In this document: piece by piece, positions 8,265 to 16,410 of the stretch | Layout: each line of letters opens with the position of its first letter | Numbering within the stretch: position 1 is the first letter of the stretch | Source of the DNA: Comamonadaceae bacterium UBA4962 | Lineage (GTDB): Bacteria; Pseudomonadota; Gammaproteobacteria; Burkholderiales; Burkholderiaceae_C | Direction of reading: 5' to 3' | Assembly (NCBI GenBank): GCA_002397315.1 | Contig: DHAE01000008.1 | Coordinates: 29,734 to 87,791 of the forward strand | Length of the DNA: 58,058 nucleotides | Notes under the pieces: generated by a model | Told to the model about the DNA's origin: nothing | The model's database searches: none | The model's input: the letters and a program-made list of their open reading frames with translations, nothing else | Translations under genes and position numbers: made by a program

Positions 8265-9089
8265 TCACATGGCGCCCGCGGGCAGATCCTTCAGCGCGTC
8301 GCGGATGGTGCGCGCGACCAGTTGCTGGCGCTCGCGCGGCAGGCGGGCCAGCGTGGTGGCCACGCTGACGGCCGCCACCGGCCGGCCGCGCGCGTCCCGC
8401 ACCGCCATGCCCACGGCCAGCACGCCGCGCGTGGCGTGGTTGCCGATGACGGACCAGCCGCGCTCGCGCGTGGCGCGCACCAGCAGGCGCATGCGTTCCG
8501 GCGTCATGCCGCCGTAGGTGGGCAGCCGCGGTGCGTTCGCCGCGATGATGGCTTCCACTTCCGCATCCGGCAGCGCCGCGAGCAGGGCGAGCCCCGCCGC
8601 GCCCACGCCCAGCGGCTGGCGCGTGCCCACCTCGATCACCAGGATCTGCACCGGGTGCGTGCCCACCTGCCGCGCGATGCAGTGCGACAGCGGCCCTTCC
8701 CGCACGATGGCGAACGCCGCGTCGCCGCACGCGGCGCTGATGCGCGCGAGCAGCGGCTGCAGGTGCACCGCGCGGTTGGGCTGCGCGCCGGCCGGGGCGA
8801 GCGCCGCCATGCGCGGGCCGGGCACGTAGCGGAAGCGCCCCTGCCGCGCCACGTGGCCGCCTTCGAGCAGCGTGGCCAGCAACCGGTACACCGTGGGCCG
8901 CTCCAGCCCCGCGGCACGGCACAGGTCCACCACGCGCACGCCTTCCGGCCCGCCCGAGAGCACCGCATCGAGCACCTGCAGGCCGCGCCGCAGCGTGCGG
9001 CTGCCGGCTTCGTCGTCCTCCGCCGGCACCGGCACGCGGGCTGGATCGTCCGCTGGCCGGACGTTTCGATTCGTGGTGCGAGAGGGCAT
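8265..9089 (-). CDS. IclR-family transcriptional regulator
   Basis: A 274-residue regulator. An N-terminal winged helix-turn-helix is visible around residues 30-90 (RGLQVLDAVLSGGPEGVRVVDLCRAAGLERPTVYRLL), and the C-terminal effector-binding domain includes GAAGLALLAALP and GVLAVGMAVRD. IclR proteins bind small carboxylates and control adjacent catabolic operons. This one is divergent from the Bug receptor/CoA ligase operon, with 100 bases between the start codons, and is the likely local regulator. The start at 9089 (MPSRTTNRN) was chosen because upstream extensions run through low-complexity GC-rich sequence that overlaps the receptor gene. Confidence 0.9.
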   Translation of the reverse strand: MPSRTTNRNVRPADDPARVPVPAEDDEAGSRTLRRGLQVLDAVLSGGPEGVRVVDLCRAAGLERPTVYRLLATLLEGGHVARQGRFRYVPGPRMAALAPAGAQPNRAVHLQPLLARISAACGDAAFAIVREGPLSHCIARQVGTHPVQILVIEVGTRQPLGVGAAGLALLAALPDAEVEAIIAANAPRLPTYGGMTPERMRLLVRATRERGWSVIGNHATRGVLAVGMAVRDARGRPVAAVSVATTLARLPRERQQLVARTIRDALKDLPAGAM

Positions 9090-9189
9090 TGCGAAGAATC
9101 CGGGTGTCGATGAAGTCCGTGCGCAGTGTGCCCCAAGGCCGCGCGACGCGGGCCGCGACAGCACCGTGTCGCATCCAGGAGACAAGACC

Positions 9190-10227
9190 ATGACCGTGAC
9201 CCACCCGACCCTTTGCCCTTTCACGCGCCGGCGCCTGCCGGCGTTCGCCGCCGCCCTGGGCGCCATCGCCTGCGCGGCCGCCACGGCCCTTGCCGCGCCG
9301 CCCGCGCAGGCACAGCCGCAGGCCGCGGGGGCCTGGCCCACCCGGCCCGTGCGCCTCGTCGTCGGCTACGCGGCGGGCGGCGCGACCGACGTCATCGCGC
9401 GCATCGTGGCCGTGAAGCTCGGGGAGCGCCTGGGCCAGCCGGTGGTGGTGGACAACCGCGCCGGCGCCAACAGCAACGTCGGCGCCGAGGTGGTGGCCAA
9501 GTCGCCTGCGGACGGCTACACGCTCTACGTCTTCACCATCGCCAACACCATCAACGCCTCGCTGTACGGCAAGCTGGGCTACGACCCGCAGAAGGACTTC
9601 GAGCCCATCGGCCTGATCGCCAAGATCCCCAACATCCTGGTGGTGAACAACCAGTTGCCGGTCAGGAGCGTGGCCGACTACATCCGCTTCGCCAGGGAGT
9701 CGAAGGACGGCATCACCTTCGCGTCCTCGGGCAGCGGCTCGTCCATCCACCTCTCGGGCGAGATGTTCAAGATGCAGACGAAGCTCAACATGCTGCACGT
9801 GCCGTACAAGGGCAGCGCGCCGGCCGTCACGGACCTGCTGGGCGGACAGGTGCAGTCGATGTTCGACAACACGCCCTCGGCACTGCCGCACGTGCAGGGC
9901 GGGCGGCTGCGGGCCATCGCGATCACCAGCGCCCAGCGCTCGCCGCTGCTGCCCGACGTGCCCACGGTGGCCGAATCGGGCTTCCCGGGCTTCGACGTGC
10001 AGTCGTGGTTCGGCCTGGCCGCGCCCGCAGGCACGCCCCGGCCCGTGATCGACCGCGTGAACGCCGAACTGGTCAAGGTGCTGAACGCGCCCGACGTGCG
10101 CCAGCGCTTCCAGGACCTCGCCGCCACGCCGGAGCCCGGCACGCCCGAGCAGATGCGCGCGTTCGCGGCCGCCGAGATCCAGCGCTGGCGCGAGGTGGTC
10201 AAGGCCTCGGGCGCCAAGGCCGAGTGA
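9190..10227 (+). CDS. Bug-family (TctC-like) tripartite tricarboxylate receptor
   Basis: A 345-residue extracytoplasmic solute-binding protein. The signal peptide covers residues ~1-37 and ends AAPPAQAQ. The family-typical mature start WPTRPVRLVVGYAAGGATDVIAR carries the first ligand-binding loop, and VVVDNRAGANSNVGAEVVAKSPADGYTL follows. It binds a small carboxylate in the periplasm for TctAB-type membrane partners, which are absent from this window, as is common for Bug proteins. An AGGAGA ribosome binding site precedes the ATG. It is the first gene of an operon with an acyl-CoA ligase (66-base gap), a citryl-CoA-lyase-like protein and an SDR, so its ligand is probably the substrate those enzymes process. 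Confidence 0.92.
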   Translation: MTVTHPTLCPFTRRRLPAFAAALGAIACAAATALAAPPAQAQPQAAGAWPTRPVRLVVGYAAGGATDVIARIVAVKLGERLGQPVVVDNRAGANSNVGAEVVAKSPADGYTLYVFTIANTINASLYGKLGYDPQKDFEPIGLIAKIPNILVVNNQLPVRSVADYIRFARESKDGITFASSGSGSSIHLSGEMFKMQTKLNMLHVPYKGSAPAVTDLLGGQVQSMFDNTPSALPHVQGGRLRAIAITSAQRSPLLPDVPTVAESGFPGFDVQSWFGLAAPAGTPRPVIDRVNAELVKVLNAPDVRQRFQDLAATPEPGTPEQMRAFAAAEIQRWREVVKASGAKAE

Positions 10228-10292
10228 GCCGCTCTCTTCGCCGCCTTTCTTGCAGCCTTTCCAGCAGCCCTTTCGCAGGAGTTCTCCGACCC

Positions 10293-11831
10293 ATGTTCCC
10301 GATCGATTTCTTCTGGCGGGCCGCCACGCGCTGGCCCGACCGCATCGCCATCGACGCGCCGGAGGGCGCCATCCGCTACGACGCGCTGGCCGCGCGCGTG
10401 GCGGCCCTGGCGGCGGCGCTGGTGGCGCGCGATCCGGCGCCGCAGAGCCGCGTCGGCATCTGCGCGCACAACAGTGCCGACCACATCGCCGCGCTGCTCG
10501 CGGTGCTGGCCTGCGGCAAGGTGTGGGTGCCGCTCAATCCCAAGAGCACGCAGACCGAGATCCGCCGCATCGTCGATGCCACGGAACCTTCGCTGCTGGT
10601 GCTCGATCCGGAATGCGCCCCGCTGCTGGACGGCGCACCGGGCGAACGCATCCACACCCACGGTGGCGCGGCGCCCGGCGCCGGCGCCATTCCCACCGTC
10701 CAGGCCCTGGCCGAGCGGCACGCCGGCGCGCCGCGCCCGGTGTTCGACCTGCCGGACAGCGCCACGCAGGCCATCAAGTTCACGGGCGGCACCACGGGCG
10801 CGCCCAAGGGCGTGATGCAGCCCTACCGCGCCTGGATGGCCAACATCGCCAACCAGATCCATGCCTGGGGCTTCGACGAGCACGAGCGCTACATCGTCGC
10901 CGCGCCGATCACGCACGGCACGTCCACCTACCTGCTGCCGATCCTGGCGCAGGGCGGCTGCCACGTGGTGCTGCAGGGCGCGGGCGCCGAGGCGGTGCGC
11001 ACCGCGTTCCGCGAGCGCGGCGGCACCGTGTGCTTCATGCCGCCCACGCTGGTGTACATGCTGATGGCGCTGCCGAGGGCGAGCCGCGCGGACTTCCCCC
11101 GCCTGCGCCGGCTGATCTACGGCGGCGCCCCCATGCCGCCCGAGAAGATCCGCGAGGTGCGGGCCTTCTTCGGCCCGGTGCTGGGCACCACCTACGGCCA
11201 GACCGAGGCGCCGCAGATCCTGACCGTGATGCGGCCCGAAGACTTCGAGGACGAGCGCAACTGGGCCGCCGTGGGCCGCACCACCTGGTTCAGCGACGTG
11301 GCCGTCATGTCGCCCGACGGCCGCCTGCTGCCCCCGGGCGAAGTGGGCGAGGTGGTGGCGCGCGGCGACCTGCTCATGACCGGCTACTGGCGCCTGCCGG
11401 AGAAGACCGCCGAAACCCTGGTGGACGGCTGGCTGCACACCGGCGACCGCGGCCTGATCGACGAGCGCGGCTACCTCTACCTCAAGGACCGCCTCAAGGA
11501 CCTCGTCATCACCGGCGGCTTCAACGTCTACCCGGTGGACGTGGAGAACGCCCTGGGCCAGCACCCGGCGGTCCACGAATGCGCCGTCTTCGGCATCCCC
11601 GACGACAAGTGGGGCGAGGCGGTGCAGGCCGCCGTGCAGCTGCGCGCGGGCCATGCCGCCACCGAGGCCGAGCTGATCGCCTTCGTGCGCGAGCGCCTGG
11701 GCCCGGTGCAGACGCCCAAGCGCATCCGCTTCCTCGACAGCCTGCCGCGCTCGCCCGTCGGCAAGGTGCTCAAGAACGCCGTGCGGGACCAGGCCCTGGC
11801 CGCCCGCCTGACTCCGGAGATCCATCCATGA
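10293..11831 (+). CDS. AMP-forming acyl-CoA synthetase
   Basis: A 512-residue ANL-superfamily ligase that activates a carboxylic acid to an acyl-AMP and then to its CoA thioester. Visible motifs are the P-loop-like FTGGTTGAPKGV (~residue 165), YGQTEAP (~residue 300), the TGD motif in GWLHTGDRG, the hinge region DRLKDLVITGGFNVYPVDVE, and the C-terminal catalytic lysine in SPVGKVLKN. Substrate specificity cannot be read from sequence; the operon suggests a di- or tricarboxylic acid. Its stop codon overlaps the next start as ATGA, pointing to translational coupling. Confidence 0.92.
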   Translation: MFPIDFFWRAATRWPDRIAIDAPEGAIRYDALAARVAALAAALVARDPAPQSRVGICAHNSADHIAALLAVLACGKVWVPLNPKSTQTEIRRIVDATEPSLLVLDPECAPLLDGAPGERIHTHGGAAPGAGAIPTVQALAERHAGAPRPVFDLPDSATQAIKFTGGTTGAPKGVMQPYRAWMANIANQIHAWGFDEHERYIVAAPITHGTSTYLLPILAQGGCHVVLQGAGAEAVRTAFRERGGTVCFMPPTLVYMLMALPRASRADFPRLRRLIYGGAPMPPEKIREVRAFFGPVLGTTYGQTEAPQILTVMRPEDFEDERNWAAVGRTTWFSDVAVMSPDGRLLPPGEVGEVVARGDLLMTGYWRLPEKTAETLVDGWLHTGDRGLIDERGYLYLKDRLKDLVITGGFNVYPVDVENALGQHPAVHECAVFGIPDDKWGEAVQAAVQLRAGHAATEAELIAFVRERLGPVQTPKRIRFLDSLPRSPVGKVLKNAVRDQALAARLTPEIHP

Positions 11832-12631
11832 CATCCCCCCGCAACGACGCCCCCGTCACCCGCCTGTGCACGCATACCCTCACCAGCCTGCACTACCGCG
11901 ACGCCGACCTGGTCGAGGACCTGATGGGCCAGAAGACCTTCACCGAGGTGATGCTGATGCAGATCCTGGGCCGCACGCCGCGCCCGGTGGACCTGCGCAT
12001 CGCCGACGTGGTGCTCATCGTGCTCATGGAGCACGGCCTCACGCCCAGCGCCATCGCCACGCGGCTCATCTACATGAGCGCGCCGGAGAACCTGCAGGGC
12101 GCCGTCAGCGCCGGCCTGCTGGCCGTGGGCAGCTCCTTCGTGGGCACCATGGAGAACTGCGCGCGCCTGCTCGACCGCATCATGGCCGCCAGCGATCCCG
12201 ATGCCGAGGCGCTGGCCATCGCGCGGGAATGCAAGGCGCAGAAAAGTGCCGTGCCCGGCTTCGGCCACCACTTGCACAAGCCCGTCGATCCACGTGCCTA
12301 CAAGCTGCTGGAGCTGGCGCGCGCCGAGCCCGACCTCGCCGGCCGGCACGTCCGGGCCCTGGAGACGCTGTCCAAGGCCGTGGACGAAGTCGCCGGCCGG
12401 CCCATCACCATCAACGCCACGGGCGCCGTCGCCGCGCTGCTGGGCGAGATCGGCGTGCCCGCGGGCGTGATGCGCGGCTTCGCCGTGATCTCCCGCGCGG
12501 CGGGACTGGTGGCGCACATCGTGGAGGAGCAGCAGAGCCCCTCGGGCCGCTTCATCTGGGACACCGTGGAGCACGCCATTCCCTATGTGGGCGAGGGCGG
12601 CAAGCCTTCGGACGGCGGGGAGCCGGCATGA
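11828..12631 (+). CDS. Citryl-CoA lyase-like protein (citrate synthase superfamily, small form)
   Basis: A 267-residue protein resembling the C-terminal two thirds of citrate synthase and annotated in related bacteria as citryl-CoA lyase. The superfamily segment GFGHHLHKPVDPR (~residues 140-152) matches the citrate synthase GFGHRVYKxxDPR and keeps the second catalytic histidine. By eye, the other two residues of the citrate synthase triad differ: the LHG histidine reads LQG (~residue 94) and the VDFYSG aspartate reads INATG (~residue 199). The protein may cleave or rearrange a CoA thioester rather than condense one. ATGA overlaps at both ends couple it to the ligase and to the SDR. Confidence 0.8.
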   Translation: MTSPRNDAPVTRLCTHTLTSLHYRDADLVEDLMGQKTFTEVMLMQILGRTPRPVDLRIADVVLIVLMEHGLTPSAIATRLIYMSAPENLQGAVSAGLLAVGSSFVGTMENCARLLDRIMAASDPDAEALAIARECKAQKSAVPGFGHHLHKPVDPRAYKLLELARAEPDLAGRHVRALETLSKAVDEVAGRPITINATGAVAALLGEIGVPAGVMRGFAVISRAAGLVAHIVEEQQSPSGRFIWDTVEHAIPYVGEGGKPSDGGEPA

Positions 12632-13473
12632 GCGGCGAAGACACCGATCCCGGTGGCCACCCCCCGCCCGCGCTGCCGCTGGACCTGTCCGGCCGGGTGG
12701 TCTTCGTTGCCGGCGGGGGCTCGGCCGGCCCCGGCTGGAGCATCGGCCGCGCCGCCTGCGTGACCTATGCCCGCCTGGGCGCGGCCGTCTGCGTGGCCGA
12801 CCGCGATGCGGCGTCTGCCGAGGAAACCACCGCGCTCATCCAGGCCGAGGGCGGCCGAGCCGCCACCTTCGTGGGCGACGTGGCGCTGGAGTCCGACGTG
12901 CAGCGGCTGTTCGCCGAAGCGCGTACGCGGTGCGGCGCGATCGACGTGCTGCACCACAACGTGGGCATCGGCAAGACCGGCGGACCGCTGGAGACCAGCG
13001 CGGAAGACTTCGACCGCATCCACGCCGTCAACGTGCGCAGCCTGCTGCTCTGCACCCAGCAGGTCGTGCCGGACATGCTGGAGCGCGGGCGCGGATCGGT
13101 GATCGCCATCTCGTCGGTGGCCGGCATGCGCTACGTCGGCTATCCGCACCTGGCCTACAGCGTCACCAAGGCCGCGGTGACCCAGTTCACGCGCATGATC
13201 GCGCAGCAGTACGCGCCCCACGGCATCCGCGCCAACACCGTGGTGCCCGGCCTGATCGACACGCCGCGCATCGCCGGCACGGTGGCGAAAATGTTCTCGG
13301 GCACCAGCCTGGAAGAGGCGCGCACGGCGCGGGCACGGCAGGTGCCCATGGGCCGCATGGGCACGGCATGGGACGTGGCGCATGCCTGCGCCTTCCTGGC
13401 CTCGGATGCCGCCGCCTACGTCACCGGCACGGAACTGGTGGTGGACGGCGGGTTGACGGGGAAATACGCCTGA
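12628..13473 (+). CDS. Short-chain dehydrogenase/reductase (SDR)
   Basis: A 281-residue classical SDR. The nucleotide-binding loop is unusual for the family, VFVAGGGSAGPGWSIGRA (~residues 26-43), with an extended glycine-rich turn. The NxG motif appears as HHNVGIGK, the catalytic serine in ISSVAG, and the YxxxK pair in YSVTKAA (~residues 176-180). A C-terminal VTGTELVVDGG is typical. It oxidises a hydroxyl or reduces a carbonyl with NAD(P)(H). Its start overlaps the stop of the lyase-like gene (ATGA) and it ends the operon, so it probably acts on the same substrate or product. Confidence 0.92.
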   Translation: MSGEDTDPGGHPPPALPLDLSGRVVFVAGGGSAGPGWSIGRAACVTYARLGAAVCVADRDAASAEETTALIQAEGGRAATFVGDVALESDVQRLFAEARTRCGAIDVLHHNVGIGKTGGPLETSAEDFDRIHAVNVRSLLLCTQQVVPDMLERGRGSVIAISSVAGMRYVGYPHLAYSVTKAAVTQFTRMIAQQYAPHGIRANTVVPGLIDTPRIAGTVAKMFSGTSLEEARTARARQVPMGRMGTAWDVAHACAFLASDAAAYVTGTELVVDGGLTGKYA

Positions 13474-13483
13474 ACGGGCGCCG

Positions 13484-13825
13484 TCAGCCGCGGCGGCCGT
13501 CCGGGTCGCTCGGCCCGTTGCGGTCGGACAGCACTTCCGCCGGCGGCTCCAGGTCGCCGCTGTCACCGCCTTCGGCCTCCCAGGTGCCGCCCTCGCGGCC
13601 GGTCTTGCCGCGCGGATAGCCCATGGTGGTGCCGTCGTCGAAATTCAGCGGGCCGCCTTCGCGCGGGTCGTCGAAGGGCATCGCGGAGATGTCGTTGATG
13701 CCGTCGGAGACATCGCGCTCCGCGTTCAGGTGGTCGTTGATGTCGTCGCCCTCGGGCAGCTCCGCCGTGGGGTCGTCGGTGGGATCGATGCCGGGTTCGT
13801 CGTCGAGAGAGGGAGGGGTGCGCAT
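13484..13825 (-). CDS. Small acidic hypothetical protein
   Basis: A 113-residue protein of unknown function. It is very acidic and rich in Asp, Glu, Gly and Pro (for example DDEPGIDPTDDPTAELPEGDD), with no signal peptide or membrane segment, and it is probably unstructured. The start at 13825 is supported by an AGGAG ribosome binding site seven bases upstream; the longer open frame upstream is low-complexity arginine/proline sequence. It converges on the SDR gene with a 10-base gap. I do not recognise the family. Confidence 0.6.
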   Translation of the reverse strand: MRTPPSLDDEPGIDPTDDPTAELPEGDDINDHLNAERDVSDGINDISAMPFDDPREGGPLNFDDGTTMGYPRGKTGREGGTWEAEGGDSGDLEPPAEVLSDRNGPSDPDGRRG

Positions 13826-13952
13826 GGGAGGCTCCTGGAAGGGGGCCGGCGGAAGGCCGGCCGATGCCCGCAGCATCGCGCAGCCGGGTCGGCGCAGCGG
13901 TGGGCACCGTGCCTGAGTGCGGGTAGGAGAGCTGCCATGGCAGGCAGGCGGG

Positions 13953-14867
13953 TCAGGCCGCAGGGGCGGGTGCGGCGCGGCCCAGCGCATTCAGCGGAAT
14001 GCGCAGGTGGGCGATGCCGTTCGGCCCCGGCTCGGGGAGCCGGCCGCCATGCAGGTTCACCTGCAGCGAGGGCCACATCAGGCGGGGCACGGCCAGGGCG
14101 GCATCGCGGGCCTGGCGCAGTTCCACGAAAGCGCCTGCGCCGGCCTGCCCGCCCACGTGGATGTTCGTGCGGCGCTGTTCGTCCACGGTGGTCTGGCAGC
14201 GCGGCGCCCGGCCTGCGGGCGGGTAGTCGTGGCACACGAACATGCGCGTGTCGCCCGGCAGGTCCAGCAGCCGGCGGATGGAGCGGTAGAGCACGGTCGC
14301 ATCCCCGCCCGGGAAATCCGCCCGGGCCGTGCCCACGTCGGGCAGGAACAGCGTGTCGCCCACGAACACCGCCCCGTCGATCCGGTAGGCCATGTCCGCC
14401 GGCGTATGGCCGGGCACGGCGATCGCCTGGGCCGTGGTGGCGCCGATGCGGAACGTCTCGCCATCCTCGAACAGGTGGTCGAACCTGCCACCCTGCGCGG
14501 CGGGATCCATGCCGAACAGCGGGCCGAAGGTGCGCTGCACCGTGCGGATGGCGGCCCCGATCGCCACCTTGCCGCCCGCGGCGGCCTGGAGGTGGTGGGC
14601 CGCGGACAGGTGGTCCGCATGGGCATGCGTTTCCAGGATCCACTCCACGCGCAGGTGTTCGGCCTGCAGGTAATCCAGCAGCCGCTGCGCGGAAGCCGCG
14701 TGCGTGCGGGCGGCGTCGGGGTCGTAGTCCAGCACCGGGTCGATCACCGCGGCCTGTCGGGTCGCGTGGTCCCACACCACATAGGAAACGGTTCCGGTCA
14801 CGCCGTCGTGGAACGGCTGCACGGTGGAGGTGGCTCCGGAGGAAGGGGGCAGGGGAAGGGACGTCAT
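13953..14867 (-). CDS. blh: Persulfide dioxygenase-like MBL-fold hydrolase (Blh/ETHE1 type)
   Basis: A 304-residue metallo-beta-lactamase-fold protein. The metal motif THAHADHL places His81, His83, Asp85 and His86. A further ligand histidine lies in VPGHTPAD (~154), the aspartate in FVGDTLF (~171), and a histidine in FVCHDYPP. ETHE1/Blh enzymes use a mononuclear iron to oxidise glutathione persulfide to sulfite. The gene is divergent from a BigR-type regulator and two YeeE/YedE transporters, the composition of known bigR operons, and this supports persulfide detoxification over a generic glyoxalase role. About 50 bases separate the start from the regulator gene and include an AT-rich putative operator. 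Confidence 0.88.
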   Translation of the reverse strand: MTSLPLPPSSGATSTVQPFHDGVTGTVSYVVWDHATRQAAVIDPVLDYDPDAARTHAASAQRLLDYLQAEHLRVEWILETHAHADHLSAAHHLQAAAGGKVAIGAAIRTVQRTFGPLFGMDPAAQGGRFDHLFEDGETFRIGATTAQAIAVPGHTPADMAYRIDGAVFVGDTLFLPDVGTARADFPGGDATVLYRSIRRLLDLPGDTRMFVCHDYPPAGRAPRCQTTVDEQRRTNIHVGGQAGAGAFVELRQARDAALAVPRLMWPSLQVNLHGGRLPEPGPNGIAHLRIPLNALGRAAPAPAA

Positions 14868-14885
14868 GGCAACTCCGTCTTCGTT

Positions 14886-14918
14886 ATGCTGGTAAATATT
14901 ATGTTTTTTGATATATTG
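14886..14918. promoter_or_regulatory. AT-rich putative BigR operator/promoter
   Basis: A run of about 30 bases that is almost entirely A and T (AATATT, TTTTTT, ATATAT) in otherwise ~68% GC DNA, between the divergent blh and bigR-like starts. BigR-type repressors bind an AT-rich palindromic site overlapping their own promoter. Position and composition fit, but I have not matched it to a defined consensus. Confidence 0.5.
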
Positions 14919-15284
14919 ATGTCAATGCCTTCAGCGAACCCGTCCATGCCGTCCCCCCCTTCCCCCGCCGCCGTGCCGGCGCCGCTCGATCCGCGGGTGC
15001 TGCGGCAGGCCGCCGTCCAGGCCGTCGCCCGGCTCAAGCTGCTCGCCAACGAAGACCGGCTCCTGCTGCTGTGCCAGCTCTCCCAAGGGGAGATGTGCGT
15101 GAGCGAACTGGAGGCCTGCCTCGACATCCGCCAGCCCACGCTGTCGCAGCAACTGGGCGTGCTGCGCCGGCAGGGCGTGGTGGCCACGCGGCGCGAAGGC
15201 AAGAACATCCACTACCGCGTGGCCGATCCCGCGCTGCTCGAAGTGCTCGCGGTGCTCTACCGCCTCTACTGCCCCCAGGAGTGA
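14919..15284 (+). CDS. bigR: ArsR-family persulfide-responsive repressor (BigR/SqrR type)
   Basis: A 121-residue (from this start) winged-helix repressor. The recognition helix region reads DIRQPTLSQQLGVLRRQGVV, nearly the BigR/SqrR signature. In the BigR family two cysteines form a disulfide or polysulfide bridge when reactive sulfur is present and release DNA. Equivalents are Cys52 in LLLLCQL and Cys118 in YRLYCPQE; two extra cysteines lie at 60 and 67. The start is uncertain: in-frame ATGs occur at 14886, 14901, 14919, 14925 and 14946, and the first ones lie in an AT-rich stretch that is more likely operator. It heads an operon with two YeeE/YedE genes and is divergent from blh. Confidence 0.88.
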   Translation: MSMPSANPSMPSPPSPAAVPAPLDPRVLRQAAVQAVARLKLLANEDRLLLLCQLSQGEMCVSELEACLDIRQPTLSQQLGVLRRQGVVATRREGKNIHYRVADPALLEVLAVLYRLYCPQE

Positions 15285-15289
15285 ATCCC

Positions 15290-15733
15290 ATGGCTGCCAT
15301 CGACTGGCCTTCCTTCGCACCCGGCGCGGCCCTGGCCGGCGGCGCGCTCATCGGCCTGGCGGGCGGCGCGTTCATGCTGCTGTCGGGCCGCATCGCGGGC
15401 ATCAGCGGCGTGCTGGGCGGACTGCTGCGCCCGGCGCGGGGCGACGTGGCCTGGCGCGTGGCCTTCGTGGCGGGCCTGGTGGCATCCCCCTGGCTCTATG
15501 CGCTCTTCGCGCCGCTGCCGGTGCCGCGCATCGACGCGGGCACCGGCACCCTGGTGGTGGCCGGCCTGCTCGTCGGGCTGGGCACCCGCTACGGCGCGGG
15601 ATGCACCAGCGGGCACGGGGTCTGCGGGATCTCCCGGCTGTCGGGCCGTTCGTTCGTGGCCACCCTGGTGTTCATGGCCGCGGGCATGGCCACGGTGTAC
15701 GGGGTGCGGCACGGGTTGGCGTGGGCTGCCTGA
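15290..15733 (+). CDS. YeeE/YedE (DUF395) half-transporter, first copy
   Basis: A 147-residue inner-membrane protein with about four membrane segments. The family motif GLGTRYGAGCTSGHGVCGISR contains the conserved cysteine thought to take part in moving sulfur species such as thiosulfate in YeeE proteins. It starts a few bases after the bigR-like stop and is followed 22 bases later by a second, shorter homologue. The two likely form the two halves of one transporter (PmpAB-like). The role in sulfur-compound transport is inferred from family and operon. Confidence 0.88.
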   Translation: MAAIDWPSFAPGAALAGGALIGLAGGAFMLLSGRIAGISGVLGGLLRPARGDVAWRVAFVAGLVASPWLYALFAPLPVPRIDAGTGTLVVAGLLVGLGTRYGAGCTSGHGVCGISRLSGRSFVATLVFMAAGMATVYGVRHGLAWAA

Positions 15734-15755
15734 TCCATCCCCAAGCAAGGAGCGA

Positions 15756-16187
15756 ATGATGGCGAACATTCTGGTGGCCCTGGCGGTGGGCCTGGTTTTC
15801 GGCGTGGGGCTGATCGTCTCGGGCATGGCCGACCCGGCCCGCGTGCTGGGCTTCCTGGACGTGGCGGGCCGGTGGAATCCCTCGCTGGCCTACGTGATGG
15901 CCGGTGCTGTCGCCGTCGGCCTGGTGGCGTTCGCCATCGCGCGGCGGCGGGGCCGCACGCTGCTGGGCGGGGCGCCGCTGCAGTGGCCCACGGCGCGGGG
16001 GCTGGATGCGCGGCTGATCGGTGGCGCGCTGCTGTTCGGCGCGGGCTGGGGCCTCGCGGGCTTCTGCCCGGGCCCGGCTCTGGTGGGGCTGGGCATGGGC
16101 CTGCGCGGCGCAGTTGTCTTCGTGGCGGCCATGCTGGCCGGCATGGCGCTGTTCGAGGGGCTGGAGCGCCTGCGCCGCCGGCCCTGA
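15756..16187 (+). CDS. YeeE/YedE (DUF395) half-transporter, second copy
   Basis: A 143-residue membrane protein with four predicted segments. The motif GWGLAGFCPGPALVGLGMG is the second-half signature of the YeeE/YedE family and carries one conserved cysteine. A clear AAGGAG ribosome binding site lies just before the ATG at 15756. Together with the preceding gene it makes a split two-part transporter in the persulfide regulon. A long hairpin follows two bases after the stop codon, so the operon probably ends here. Confidence 0.88.
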   Translation: MMANILVALAVGLVFGVGLIVSGMADPARVLGFLDVAGRWNPSLAYVMAGAVAVGLVAFAIARRRGRTLLGGAPLQWPTARGLDARLIGGALLFGAGWGLAGFCPGPALVGLGMGLRGAVVFVAAMLAGMALFEGLERLRRRP

Positions 16188-16188
16188 G

Positions 16189-16249
16189 GCGTTGCGTCTT
16201 CCTCTTTACCGTACCCGTGGACTCATGGCCCATGGTACGGACGCAACGC
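16189..16249. terminator. Hairpin after the persulfide operon
   Basis: Arms GCGTTGCGTC (16189-16198) and GACGCAACGC (16240-16249) are perfectly complementary. After an 8-base bulge, CCGTACC (16209-16215) pairs with GGTACGG (16234-16240). No T-run follows. It lies immediately after the last operon gene. The remaining ~160 bases before the endopeptidase gene are AT-rich and hold no gene. Confidence 0.5.
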
Positions 16250-16410
16250 GCACTCAATGGCCACCTCCTTTCTTCGACCGCTACATCGCTCCGTCGGGGT
16301 GAAGCAGCGATAAGGCATACCAAAATTTATCCAGTGATCGACGGAATTTAATATTCGAATTGGGGGCTTGATGTAATTGAATTCATAAAATTGCCAGCCT
16401 CTACATAGAA

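Noticed and set aside
6433..9891. Very long minus-strand open frame (1152 codons) opposite the lactate permease, regulator and Bug receptor genes
   Set aside because: It is a shadow frame created by high GC content. Its translation is low-complexity (Arg, His, Gly, Ala), and the overlapped frames encode clear protein families.
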